The notes under the pieces are model-generated. The model saw only the letters and a program-made list of their open reading frames with translations. It searched no databases and was not told the origin of the DNA. A stretch of 64,000 bases of DNA from Calycina herbarum (Eukaryota > Ascomycota > Leotiomycetes > Helotiales > Pezizellaceae): positions 558,001 to 622,000 of the forward strand of contig LLEY01000014.1 of assembly GCA_001414485.1 (NCBI GenBank), in the 5' to 3' direction. Positions 34,868 to 45,287 of this stretch are shown piece by piece. Each line of letters starts with the position of its first letter. Positions within the stretch are counted from its first letter, which is position 1. Position numbers and translations under genes: made by a program.

Positions 34868-37800
34868 ATGCCGCCAAAACCGAACGAGGATAAGATGGAG
34901 ATTGCATGGGCCCCGAATATTTCTGGGGAGAGGCTTAGAACAAAACTCACTAATGTAAACGATCGGATCGAGACTCTAGAACACACATTCATCGAATCAT
35001 TCGCGACGGAGGATACCCAGGACACACCGTCATTGGACGCGCTTGCCGAGATTACGGAAACTCGACGAAAGATATTGGAGGATGGGAAGGCGAGCGATGC
35101 CAAAATCGATGAAATTCTAGACCTATTTGGTGAGACGTGTGTAAACGCAAGAGAGAAAGAGGAGGAGAAACGACGAATCGTGGCCAAAAAACTTTCAAAG
35201 ATGTCTACCAAGGTCAAAGATTGTGTTGAGGATATCCAGAATAGTTTGATCAACAAACTAGACAAGAAAGAGATGGAATTACGCGATTTACGCGCACTTC
35301 TCGCAAGCACACAAGGTGCTGAAGGTGCTACAAAACAGTTGGTAGCAGATTTGATGCAGAAGCTGGAGACGCAAGGAAACTCAACCTCAAATGAGGATAC
35401 TGCAGCTATGCAGAAGGTTTATGGCGAAGCGAAAGCCCAGATGGAAACTAGCCGAGACGAATTGAGGGGAGAACTTGCTGGAATCAAGGGAAAGCTTGAT
35501 GAGAAGGAGAAACTCGAGAATGAAGGTCGAGAAAAAATCAATCAGCTGGGTCAAGAGAGAAGCGCTCTTCAGACTCGGTTTGAAAACTCGGAATCTAGCC
35601 TTGCAGAAATGAAAAGCCTCTACGAAACTCTCACATCTGAAAATGAAAAGCTTGCGACACGGAATGAGGAAATGGCAAAATCATTAGCAGCAACCAACGA
35701 GAAGTTGGCCACCCAAACTCAGAACTCGACCAGCAAACAGGCTCAGATTGAACGACTCGAATATGCGCAAAAAGAGGCATCTATGCAACATACCAAGGAG
35801 ATTTTACGACTCGCAGAAGATGGGTTGGAAACCCGAGATCTTGTAAACGAGATTCAGTCAGTGAAACGAGAACGGGGGACAATGAGAATGGAGGTGTTGA
35901 CTTTGAAAGCTGAGGTGGTTGAGAAAGACAAGAAAACCAAGAACTTGGAAACGGAAATGGTGAAGAAGGAGAATCTATACCGCGAATCGGAAAGATCTCG
36001 AAAACTCTTGACACGAAATCTTTTCGAAAAAAGCGTCTCTCTCACACAGAAAAATGAAGATTTTCAAAAGGCGAATGAAAATGTTGCTCGTCTAGAGGCG
36101 AAGAATGCTGGATTTCAGAAGAAGTTGGATGAAAATCTTGTCCAGAAGGCCTTTGACGATTCACAGTTAGACCAGGTCCAGTTGAGTCTAGAAGAGGCCA
36201 AGGCCGATCTGCGAAGGTGCGAGTCCCACAGAGATGAATCCTACCATCAGAGGGAGATCCTTCGGGATTCATTGAATCAAAAAGTAGACCAAGCGAAAGC
36301 AGCAGCCTCCGAAGTCCAATTGTCCGCAGCAGTAGCTGCCCAAGTGTCAGAAACGGAGAAGAAACAAATGGAAATTCTTTTCAATCATCAACTGCAACTC
36401 GAAGTCGAAAAAGCCCGACTAGCTGCGGAAAACGAGTTTCTAAGCTACTAGGGGAGGCAAAGGATGAGGCTAAGAGGGAAAAGGAGAAGGTTGAGAGTCA
36501 GTACCGAAAGGAATTGGCCAAATCTCGAGCTGCCGATGCAGCTTTACAAAATCAGAAGAAGGCTGCTGAAAATGAGACTGAAAGAATCAAGGAATCCGCC
36601 AGAGAACAATGGGCTGCATATCAGCTGAAATGTCAGGGAAAGATTGACACTCACAAGCAAAAACTCCGAAAGAATAATGAAGCATGGGAATCGGACTATC
36701 AAAATCTCGTTGACAAATACAACAATCTCCTTGACAGCTGGAACAAAACCTATGAGCAACTCGAAAAACTCGAACAGGAAACTAGCCAAGACATTGCAAA
36801 GTTGGAGAATGAGTTCCACCAAGAGTCACTTGTCGCGAAAACTGCTGAAGGGAAATTGGATGATTTAAAGAAGATACATGCTGAGTGTTTGTCAGAAGAA
36901 AACGCGGCGGAATTGATTCTTGCTGGAGATGAAGTAACGAGACTCGCAACTGTCAACGAAGGTCTTGGAAACAAAAACGCAGAGCTCGGGAAACAATTGG
37001 TAGATTTGAAGGAGCAGCTGAAGACTAGCAAGAACGAGGTTACAACACTCTCTAGCATTGCTCCAGACCCAAAAACCTTCGAGTTTGTAATCTCCCGGGC
37101 TTACTCTGAAAACAACAAGTTGAAGGAAAGATTCGAGAAGCTTGAGGAAAATCACAAGACTTGTTTCTCGAAGAAATACTACGATTATCTCAAGGATCAA
37201 TGCGAAGTCCAACAAAGGACACTCGAGAAAGGCCAGTCCAACTTTAGAAACTTGAACCAGTTATTCGACCAACACCACGAGGGGTGCAGAGATCCTACCA
37301 GTCGGTTAATGGTACAAGATATGAAGGAGGAACTAAAGGCCAAAACCACCGACAATGAGAGACTTAAGCGAGACCTCGAGGAATGCCAGCACCACCGATG
37401 GGAAGAACAATCAAAGAAGAAAATCCCAACTCCGAATCAAAATGTTACGTTAAACACTTCATCGGCTCTGCAATCTAGCAGAATGCCCGAAGTAACTCTT
37501 TCACCAACAACCTACGAACCAGAGCCATCATTCTTTGAAGATTCGTTTATGCCTGATGCTGATTTGCAAAATCTCAGTCAACACACTCCTGCTACACCAG
37601 GAGTTGTCAGAACTCCTCGAAACACTGCCAACAGAACATCACCACTCACTGGAGATAGAGACTTGAGAAGAAATACTGCAGTATTGGAACCTGAGACTAT
37701 AGTTTCTCCAGCTCCAGCTCCTCCAGCAGCTGCTGTTGGCGGCCCACTCCCTGGAAGTTCTATGTCGGACCAGATCTTCCCCTCCTAAGCATAGATCAGG

Positions 37801-38123
37801 TACACCCTGATCTAGAGGAAAAATTAAGTGGCCAAGTAGTTGTTTGGGAAGGAAAGACTGGAAAGGAAAAGAAGGGTAGGGCTGATACCTGGTGGGGATA
37901 TACCAGAGCTTTTAGGAGATGTGTTGAGTGCCGAGTTTCACAGAAACCTCTCGACAAGTATCCACCAAGCGAGAATGAGGCCTGCAAATCGTGTGTGAAG
38001 GATGGGGATTTGTGTGTCTGTGTCATGAAAAAGAAAGGCAACCCAACTGTTATGTGTTTATCCGAGGATGAAAGAAAGGCTGGGGCTACTCCAATGGACT
38101 TGGCATACTGGATTAAAGAGTGA
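34868..38123 (+). CDS. Large coiled-coil protein with C-terminal Cys-rich motif (gene model uncertain)
   Basis: About 1,000 residues, nearly all charged coiled coil, in three blocks that do not share one frame: 34868-36451, about 36445-37734 and 37800-38123. The first change of frame can be explained by a 1-nt deletion near 36437-36445, or by an intron 36344-36444 (donor GTGTCA, acceptor CTAAG), which would remove coding-like coiled coil. The second fits a 65-nt intron 37735-37799 (weak donor GTTGGC, branch CTAAG, acceptor TCAG). After the coiled coil comes a Ser/Thr/Pro-rich region (37430-37730). A C-terminal domain follows with CVEC, CKSC and a nearby CVC at 37920-38030, probably metal-binding. 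The start at 34868 has A at -3; 34784 is an alternative. Function unknown. The N-terminus (METAW/MEIAWAPNI) recurs in the broken copy at 38910. Confidence 0.6.
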
Positions 38124-38899
38124 GGATGGACGTTATCGAGAACTCGGCGAGAAGGTCCCCCACTTCATCACCTAATCATAAACCCCTTTGTAAAAAAAAC
38201 AAAGTAATTTTCCTAGATAAATAAATCATGAAAAAAGTCATAAACCTCTAACTCAAGTCTCAGTCTTAACATCTGGCTAAGCGATATCAGTAGCGAAAAG
38301 GGTAGTTTGATTTTTAGCACTGCATCATTAGGAGTGGAGACCAGTTCGTGATGGATAGCAAAAGCGGGAGCAATTATCAGGTTCTTGTCCGTTCCGGTTT
38401 TCTAGGTGTTTACCCTTCGCAATTTTCACTATTAACCAGGTGTTTATTTTGGTGTTCCAAAAGCTATTTACTGCCGCTTTTTCTGTCCACCGGGAGGCCA
38501 CCACCATCGCTTGTTGGGGGTTCTAGACTCGTTACGCCCCTCGAGGTCTTCTTGGCATTCCCCATGCGCAGCCTCCAGTGCTGCAACCTGACCTCCTTCA
38601 TGGATCTTTTCTGTCCAAGCATCCATCTTCTCCATCAACTGTCCTACCAACGCCTTCGTCCTTCGAAGGGTTTCGATCGCCAGTTGTTTTGGCGAGGAAC
38701 TTTTTTAGTAAGGGGCTGCACCTTACCGCATTGGGGACTTACCCGGGAGTGCCGGCTGTATGCCGGCTGAGTGCCGGAGAGTGCCCGAGAGTGCCGAACT
38801 ATGACTAAGCCAGTATGTGCGGCACTTCTCGGCACTTCGCGGAAACCATCGGCGAGTTCGATCACCTACCAATCCTCCATTATATCGCCAAAACCACCC
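38124..38899. other. Intergenic with a GTGCCG repeat cluster
   Basis: No supported gene. A minus-strand frame at 38468-38650 (Glu/Arg-rich, then a WWWPPGG patch) may be another worn piece of the local coiled-coil family, but it is too short to call. At 38748-38840 several direct copies of GTGCCGG/GTGCCGA are followed by inverted copies CGGCACTTC, able to form hairpins or bind a dimeric factor. Confidence 0.45.
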
Positions 38900-39568
38900 G
38901 TCCACGACAAGAATGGAGACGGCGTGGGCCCCCAACATCGCTGGTGAGGCAGGCCATGAGAGCCATTCTCAGCAAGGAAAGCGGTAGGCTTGAGAAGATG
39001 GAGAAGAAGCATAGGACCTTTTTTGCTGGGGATGAAGAGGAAGATCTCCCCAACGTTGAAACCTTGTTCGCCATCACGAAGCAACGGAACGAATTGTTCG
39101 CCGATGCTGCAAGTACAAAGATGGATGAAACGCTTGAAAAGTTTACCAGCATGTGTTTGAACGTGAAGAAATTCGAGGAAGACAAGAGAAAGGCTGCAGT
39201 AGAATTGTTCAGTCGGGTGTCGTTGAAGATTAAAGAGGCGATTGAGGATTCTAGGAAATGCGACCAAAGACGGAGAAGAAGAAGGAGAAGGAAAAGAGGG
39301 AGTATTATGGGAAGGCTCAAACGAAACTTTTCGGAGATCGGGGTTTTCGAGACAGGTTGAAGAAGGAAGTGGAGGATAGAGGGTACGACACTTTTAAGGA
39401 GTTTTTTAAGAGTTGAAGTAGGAATGCGGATGTAGTAATTGGCTTGGAGTTGAAAGGGGACGATCTAGAGAGGGCTGTTGGGAAAGAGAGGGAAGCAATA
39501 AGAGAGTATGTAGAGGAGTCAATTGTAGAGAGTGAGTTGCTTAGCAATTTGTTGGAGTTTAGTTTTTG
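38900..39568 (+). pseudogene. Broken chimeric paralogue of the local coiled-coil genes
   Basis: At 38912 the frame starts METAWAPNIAGE, matching MEIAWAPNISGE of the gene at 34868. Within a few codons it is frameshifted, and the homology continues in another frame (LEKMEKKHRTFF through FEEDKRKAA, 38990-39190), parallel to the N-terminus of the 34868 gene. Near 39265 it shifts again into a frame with KEKREYYGKAQTKLF and RGYDTFKEFFK, parallel to the 32418 gene, then a TGA at 39414-39416 and further homology to 39568. It therefore joins the start of one family member to the end of the other. It cannot make a full protein. Confidence 0.6.
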
Positions 39569-39954
39569 AATAGATATTGACTTATTGTAAGATTGATAAA
39601 AGTTGCCACCCTATCAAATCATCCAATACCTTTTTCTCCTTGAAACTGGCCACTTTGATCCTCACACTCTTAATAATATCTTTCATTCCCGGTGGAAGTT
39701 CCATGGATATCAATAATTCAACAAGAGTGAGTGTTTGAATCATCCCTACACTTTTCAGCCATGGCGAAAATCCTTCTCTCTCCTGTGGACCTAGTCTAGA
39801 TTGTCACTTCTTTCCAGAAGAAGTAACAATAGGGTTTGTCATCAGTTAAATCAACCAACCTATCACTTGATTAGAATTGAAAGATAGCAAGCAGACATCC
39901 ATGACTTATCCAAACTCCAAAGACCTCTCCACCATCATACCTCCTCCTCATCCC
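39569..39954. other. Short intergenic stretch
   Basis: Between the broken paralogue and the 3' end of the next minus-strand gene. No motif recognised. Confidence 0.45.
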
Positions 39955-40659
39955 TCACTGGGGCCTCTCCAACACCTCCTCATCCTCACTCAACCCCTCA
40001 CGATTAAAATGCAGAACGAAGTCATTTGGAATCTGCAAATCCGGGAGCCTGCTCACCCACTCATTGTAAGTAGCCGAACAAAGCGTAGAACTCGTCTCAT
40101 AGGTAGAAGGAGTAGGATAATCTCCTTCATCGCTAGGGGAGAGGTTCAAAGGAGGATTAGTCAAAAGAGCCAGACGATCTCTCGACCGAATCAACTCACT
40201 CCGTCTCTCCCCCTCTCCCCGTCTCGCCTCCTCAATACCATCCACCAACTCCTCATCCCCCCACACCGTCCCCTGTCCCTCGTTAAAACCCGCCTGCCCT
40301 ACCTCTCTACCAACAAGCCCATCCAAACGGCCGTTCATCCACTCAAAGTAAGCCGCAGAACTAAGTTTAGGACTTCGTTTGTAAGTAGAGGGCGTAGGTT
40401 CTTCGCAAGAACAAACAGGGGTGAGGGTCTCAGTATAGTTGGTAGAGAGGACAGGCTGGGATTTAGAACGGCAGTGAGAACGGTGATGAGAAGGAACACA
40501 GATATCCTCCGCAGTGTAGTAACGAATTAATGCTTCTCTACGTGCTGCTTCGGAGAGAAGGGGTGTGGTCTCTGTCGGGGAAGTAGGTGTGGGTGGAGGA
40601 ATGGAGCGGGGAAGGGGAGAGCGGGTTTTACGGGAGGAACAGCAGGAGAGGCAGTTCAT
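39955..40659 (-). CDS. Hypothetical protein with internal duplication
   Basis: A single exon of 234 residues. The ATG at 40659 begins MNCLSCCSSRK, a cysteine pattern that could be palmitoylated. The frame is open upstream but without ATG. A Pro/Thr-rich stretch ends in a TTPLLS dileucine-like sequence (residues 31-36). Two copies of a module that begins PTPSTY and ends in a Tyr/Phe-x-x-W patch followed by L-x-x-L/L-D-L lie at residues 88-115 and 182-208; the intervening segment is acidic and Arg-rich. No known domain. Inference: a membrane-anchored, mostly disordered adaptor with two short linear motifs. The region is well conserved in composition and has no stops, so I think it is real. The plus strand also has a long open frame here, which I treat as a shadow. 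Confidence 0.65.
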   Translation of the reverse strand: MNCLSCCSSRKTRSPLPRSIPPPTPTSPTETTPLLSEAARREALIRYYTAEDICVPSHHRSHCRSKSQPVLSTNYTETLTPVCSCEEPTPSTYKRSPKLSSAAYFEWMNGRLDGLVGREVGQAGFNEGQGTVWGDEELVDGIEEARRGEGERRSELIRSRDRLALLTNPPLNLSPSDEGDYPTPSTYETSSTLCSATYNEWVSRLPDLQIPNDFVLHFNREGLSEDEEVLERPQ

Positions 40660-41075
40660 TTTGAAAGACTTGCTGTTCTGGTTTGTGGTGTAGTGGTGTG
40701 GTGGCAAGAAGACTTACTGGTTAATAACGTACGAACAATATAGAGAATCCTTGATTCCTAAGTTCGTGTTGGTGGAAAAAGAGGCGAGGGGCGTTTTCGC
40801 TACACTTATATCATTTTTCCACGCGGATTGTTTTCGTTTACCTCGAGCTTTCTTCAGGTTTTGTTTTCAGGGGTTGATAAAGACATTGTCACTTAAGCGG
40901 CGTTTTTGTTTGTCAAACAACCTTCCGTGAACAAAGGAGTGAAATAAGGGGGGAGAACACGATACGCGAGGACGGGGTAAAATGACATCATAGAAAGCAT
41001 GCACAAGAAGACACGGGGAAAGGAAAAATTAAATATTTCTAAATACCTAATACAATCATACTTTTTACATGCCCC
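40660..41075. promoter_or_regulatory. Upstream region of the 39955-40659 gene
   Basis: About 415 bp between two genes that both read on the minus strand. It should hold the promoter of the hypothetical gene and the 3' end of the PPR gene. No specific element can be named. Confidence 0.4.
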
Positions 41076-44000
41076 TCATCTCAACTCCCTCCTCAGTCCA
41101 TCAAGTCCCCTCATCCTCTTCTTCATCTTATCCATCTTCTTCCTCATCCTCTTCATCACCACCTTCCTAACCCTCAGATCAATAAGCCTCTCAATATCCA
41201 ATCCCGCAAAGACATTAGCCCCAAGCGCATCATCAACCATAGCAGCCATCTTCCGAAAACTCTGCCGCGGAGAAACGCTCTCGTGTAGACCCAGGGTAAT
41301 CTTCGCATTTCGATTATACCTCCTACCAGATTTAAGGGGCCCATAGCAGACAATCATACGATGAACGACGGCTTTCCTGATAGGTCCAAAGTCGACCCAG
41401 ACCCCTTTTGACGCGAGGGTTTTCAATAATCGGATACCGAATGTGACATCTGGCATTGGAATACCGTCGTTATAGAAGGTGTGGGCATCCGGTCCCTGTC
41501 CCGGAGGATAGACTTGTGATATCTGTCGGAAGCTTTTGATTTTGAGAGGATGGATGAACCCCCATTCAACCACAGCCTTCTGAAAGGCCGGGGAGAACAT
41601 CATCCGGTAAGGATGGCCGTAATGGTGATTCTTCGCATCTGGTGGCAATATATCGTAATTGGCCGCTGACTCCGGGTTGGATGGGTGATAAGCATCCACC
41701 AGGAACAAGCACAAATGTTCCAGATCGCGAAACTGGCCCAGCATCCCGAGCCGGCGAAGGATTTCGATCCAAGATCTCGGTCGAACTTGGGAAGCGGATG
41801 AAGCTAATGTTTTTAAGATACCTATGGTTTGTCGTATATTGATATCATGGTTGAGATCAGGTCGGTGGCCGGGCTTGCGGGGCGCCAGAAGAAGTCGAAT
41901 AATATGTGCGACCGTTCTCCCTGATACCTTCTGGCCGTGTTGCTTCATGAGTGCTAAAGTGTCGTAAATGGCCAGTAAATCTTGTCTCCGAACATGGGTG
42001 CGCAGAATAGTGTTTGCCCTCTCGCACTCCGGAGCCGAAGAGCGAAATGAGAGTATTGCCAAAGTCCTCCTGTATTGAATCCAGTCTCTGGCGTGAAGGT
42101 ATTCCAACAGCAGATTTTCTTGCAGTTCAAAGTTTTCGTACTCGCTGGGATGCTGATCACTACTCAATAGACTTTCGAGATAAACGTCTTCTCTCTTTTG
42201 AGCAAAGTATTTCACAGCCAGGGAGAATACGGAATTGCCGATTGATATTCCTAGATCCTTAAGTTGCTTGATCCGCATAGATACATCTCTGGCTCCTGGC
42301 TCACGAAGTGCGATTGCATGCAATGACAACGGTCCAATTTCGTGGACCCCGAGAGCATGAATCACGCTTATTGCCAGGTCTAGCGAGACCCAACTACTAG
42401 CAAACCACCTCGCCCCCAATTGATCATTGTAAGATGCTGGTTTGATTCCATAGTGTTCACCGTGTATCATGTTCATCATCTCGCGCGAGATATGAGTGTG
42501 CTTGGTTGGCTGGACATCTCCAGTTCTAGCGGTCAACCCAGCACCATCATCAAGTTCGTCAAGAGAGGGATTCTGAATTGGGTTATTCCAGTGCACTTGC
42601 TCTTGAACATCCGCACACTCGTTGTAGAACGGATTGATTGCCTTCTGCTCGACTTGTACCAAATTCGAGACTTCTTGCAAGGGATGAGTGGGGGGATCAG
42701 CATCTGGCTGCTCCTTTTGTAATCTCTTCGAAACTTGCAAAGGATGAATGGGCGAATTATCAATAACATCCTGCTCAGTTTCTGGATGCTTAAGCTCTTC
42801 CAAATCAGCACTGTTTGGTTCAATGTATTTCGGATCATCAATGCCTCCCAAATCAGCTTTGTTTGTATCAATGTCTTTCAGATCCCTAAACCGATCCGAG
42901 TAGTCGGGAGCCACCGACATAGCAGAATCCACAAGGCTCGCAAGACTTTTTATCACTCGCTGAGCCTCATAAATATCATAGTTTTGAAGATGACGAATAA
43001 GTGGTTCTGCCGTTGAGATCGACTTGGGTAGGTCGCCGTGCTCAACGAGAAAGTCATGCCACATGAGGGCATCCTGGAAGTTGTTTCTGCGACAGAGCTT
43101 GGGGACAATCCTCCCATAAAGCTTCCCGTACCCTGCATCCTTATAAATCGCTTGAAGGGCCGGAATATTTCCATTGACAAGAACAACCAGCCGGCACATT
43201 TCGTAGAATGGTGTTTCATTTGGTGTGTGTAGAGGGAACAGGCGTTGGTGCCAATGAAGGGCTTCCTCATAGGTTCCGTTGAGGAGAAAATGTAAAAGCA
43301 CTTTGGGATATAATTTGGTCCAACAAGTGCCATGTGAGGCGAACGTCTCGTTCGCGAAAAGGCATATATCCTCCATGACTGCAGGGTTCTCGAAGCCCAA
43401 TGGAAGGAAAGACATCCATATTTTTTCAGAGAGTGCACCGTCCTGGACCGGGAGCGGGGGCATGTTAGCATTCCGAGCACGAAAAGCTACCCAAAAGACG
43501 GCCACTCCATCTAGACCATCCTTTTTCTGTCGGTAATCCAAGAGGAATGCCCAAAGGTGCAAGTTGTGCTGGAAATCGGGATCATCGAGAAGTCGGGGGG
43601 TGTCCGTCTTTCGTTCCAAATCCGACTCGAAATCCAATTCAGCAGTACTCCAGTCCTTTAAACCCCATTGGTCATAATATCTGCGGTGCAACTTTTCTTC
43701 TTTTTCTTCTTCTGTATCTTGAATCCTTGTTCCAACCCGGATCTTTCTAATTGGAACAGCTTCAGCATCTGATGTGCTTTTCGTGTCTCGGTCCCTGGTG
43801 TATTCTTCTTCTATACGTGGCCGTCGACTGTAGTCGTTGCGGATGGGGTCTAAGAGGAAGACCTTTCTAACAGGATAAATTTTGGCTATATGTCGCAGCT
43901 TAAACTTTGGCTGTTCGTTGCGGATGCGGGTCTGCCTGGGAGGAACACCTTCAGGACTTGGAGCGTTTTCCGTGTTTCCCTCGTTGCTGTCTTCTTCTTC

Positions 44001-44186
44001 TACATATTGAGTCTTCGCCGCAGCCCCCATATGATTCCTCACCCAAACTTTCTGCCCTCTTAAACATGGCTGTCGACTTCGATGGTCGTGGATGGTCGTC
44101 GGTGGAGGAACAGGCGTGCCTATCAAGCATCGCAGGAAATCGAGGGAAGACGGCCTTACGAGAAGCCTCTGAAGGGCGGGACGCAT
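41076..44186 (-). CDS. Pentatricopeptide repeat protein, probably mitochondrial
   Basis: A single exon of 1036 residues with the start ATG at 44186. The N-terminus (MRPALQRLLVRPSS...LDFLRCL) is basic and Ser/Leu-rich, fitting a mitochondrial presequence. A charged linker follows (residues ~50-190), then helical repeats through most of the protein. They include PPR-like helices (EEALHWHQRLFPLH and NFQDALMWHDFLVEHG) and, near the C-terminus, SGRRYNRNAKITLG and a lysine-rich tail (KKMDKMKKRM). Fungal proteins of this type bind organellar RNA and act in processing, stability or translation of mitochondrial mRNAs. Residues ~430-600 are low-complexity (D/E/P/Q-rich) and probably disordered. It shares a 250-bp promoter region with a cytochrome c oxidase subunit gene, which supports a mitochondrial job. 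The exact RNA target is unknown. Confidence 0.8.
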   Translation of the reverse strand: MRPALQRLLVRPSSLDFLRCLIGTPVPPPTTIHDHRSRQPCLRGQKVWVRNHMGAAAKTQYVEEEDSNEGNTENAPSPEGVPPRQTRIRNEQPKFKLRHIAKIYPVRKVFLLDPIRNDYSRRPRIEEEYTRDRDTKSTSDAEAVPIRKIRVGTRIQDTEEEKEEKLHRRYYDQWGLKDWSTAELDFESDLERKTDTPRLLDDPDFQHNLHLWAFLLDYRQKKDGLDGVAVFWVAFRARNANMPPLPVQDGALSEKIWMSFLPLGFENPAVMEDICLFANETFASHGTCWTKLYPKVLLHFLLNGTYEEALHWHQRLFPLHTPNETPFYEMCRLVVLVNGNIPALQAIYKDAGYGKLYGRIVPKLCRRNNFQDALMWHDFLVEHGDLPKSISTAEPLIRHLQNYDIYEAQRVIKSLASLVDSAMSVAPDYSDRFRDLKDIDTNKADLGGIDDPKYIEPNSADLEELKHPETEQDVIDNSPIHPLQVSKRLQKEQPDADPPTHPLQEVSNLVQVEQKAINPFYNECADVQEQVHWNNPIQNPSLDELDDGAGLTARTGDVQPTKHTHISREMMNMIHGEHYGIKPASYNDQLGARWFASSWVSLDLAISVIHALGVHEIGPLSLHAIALREPGARDVSMRIKQLKDLGISIGNSVFSLAVKYFAQKREDVYLESLLSSDQHPSEYENFELQENLLLEYLHARDWIQYRRTLAILSFRSSAPECERANTILRTHVRRQDLLAIYDTLALMKQHGQKVSGRTVAHIIRLLLAPRKPGHRPDLNHDINIRQTIGILKTLASSASQVRPRSWIEILRRLGMLGQFRDLEHLCLFLVDAYHPSNPESAANYDILPPDAKNHHYGHPYRMMFSPAFQKAVVEWGFIHPLKIKSFRQISQVYPPGQGPDAHTFYNDGIPMPDVTFGIRLLKTLASKGVWVDFGPIRKAVVHRMIVCYGPLKSGRRYNRNAKITLGLHESVSPRQSFRKMAAMVDDALGANVFAGLDIERLIDLRVRKVVMKRMRKKMDKMKKRMRGLDGLRRELR

Positions 44187-44437
44187 GTTTCTGCTCTACC
44201 GGGAGCCAATTGCTATGTTGCGCAGTATCCATCGCCATTGCATCTCGTTGATTTTGGCGGTGGTGTTGACGGGGAAATAAATTTAAAGTCAAGCTCTCCG
44301 CTCTGTCCAGCGGAGAAGCGGGTTAGTCAGCCTCGCGCTAGGCGTCTCTCAAGCTTCAACTTTCAACTGCAATCGTACCATCACAAACGACTCCCAGAAA
44401 CTCCCATTCCAAACCGTCTCTTCTCGCAACAAACACA
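44187..44437. promoter_or_regulatory. Divergent promoter of PPR and COX VIIa genes
   Basis: Only 251 bp separate the two start codons, so both genes must share this region. It includes leader sequence rich in CAAC/CTTC on the COX side. No TATA box is evident. Confidence 0.6.
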
Positions 44438-44963
44438 ATGGCCGGGTAAGCCGCGTCCCAATTGAACCCCCATCCACACTTCCATCTTCAATCCTTCCCA
44501 GACAACCGCATCATCCCCAAACCTTACCCCTAGAAATGGCCTCATCCTACTTCTCTTGAACAACAGCTAATTGAACCCCCAACAGCTACATCAACCGCGA
44601 AAATCGCGTTCCACACTACCAGCGCATGTTCCAAGAGGGACAGAAGCAACACATCCGTCAATGGAACCAAGTACGTCGCAATCCCCCTCCACCGAACCCT
44701 ACCCGACTGCCGTTACAGAGCACCAGACGAACGAACGATTCGACTACACAAATAAGGACAAGACGCTGATCAGAAACACAGACAAAAATGGGTAGAGGAA
44801 TGCTCCGAGTCTACTACACAACCTTCATCATCACCGGTGCCGGTACGTCCCATTTCCCTCCCAACCCAGCCCACTCGATCGGGGGTTACTAACAAACAAT
44901 CTCACAGGATCAATGTACATGATGGGCCGTATGGTTTTGGGAAAAAAGACTTGGTGGGGTTAG
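44438..44963 (+). CDS. Cytochrome c oxidase subunit VIIa
   Basis: A small inner-membrane subunit of complex IV. Exons are 44438-44445, 44586-44670, 44782-44842 and 44908-44963, giving 69 residues. The first exon has only 8 nt. Donors GTAAGC, GTACGT and GTACGT are good, and the last intron carries TTACTAAC as branch site. Joined, it begins MAGYINRENRVPHYQ, has a matrix-side segment FQEGQK, then a single membrane helix (VYYTTFIITGAGSMYMMG) and ends GKKTWWG. Length, RxPxYQ-x-x-F start and GKK-T-W end match the fungal COX7a/Cox7 family. The second intron acceptor (44780-44781) gives T-K-M-G after NQ; an alternative 3' site could shift one or two residues. It is divergently transcribed with the PPR gene. 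Confidence 0.85.
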
Positions 44964-45287
44964 AAGGTTCCGTCACTGGAAAGATTGGTGGTTGGTGTGG
45001 TAAAACTGGGTTACGAGAGGTGCATTGTACATTGAATTGAGGTCAAGGGAATAGAGTTTCATATTCGGTCTACATGCTCATATTGCGAGTGGAAAGGGCG
45101 TGAGGCTTTTGCTACTATATTCCGACTCTCACATCACCACCAGAAAACCGGTCTCCTAAATCCCAGCTATTTCTTTATCTTGTAATAAGAGAATTCTGTG
45201 TGTTCTTTGGCTACCAGAGAGCATGATTCCCACTCCTGCCCAGCCTATCATACAATTGGTATTTTTACGCATTTCCCATCTATCCTC
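44964..45287. other. Convergent 3' region
   Basis: About 320 bp between the ends of two convergent genes (COX VIIa plus, RTT103-type minus). It should hold both 3' untranslated regions. No gene seen. Confidence 0.5.

Noticed and set aside
37920..38030. Kinship between the Cys motif of the coiled-coil gene and the antisense zinc-cluster of Gypsy-B
   Set aside because: Spacing differs (19 residues between the first pairs) and the order of coiled coil and cysteines is reversed; no sign of domestication.
39877..40530. 217-codon plus-strand open frame opposite the 39955-40659 gene
   Set aside because: The minus frame has a clean ATG, internal duplicated module and normal composition; the plus frame is Ser/Pro/Arg-rich and shadow-like.
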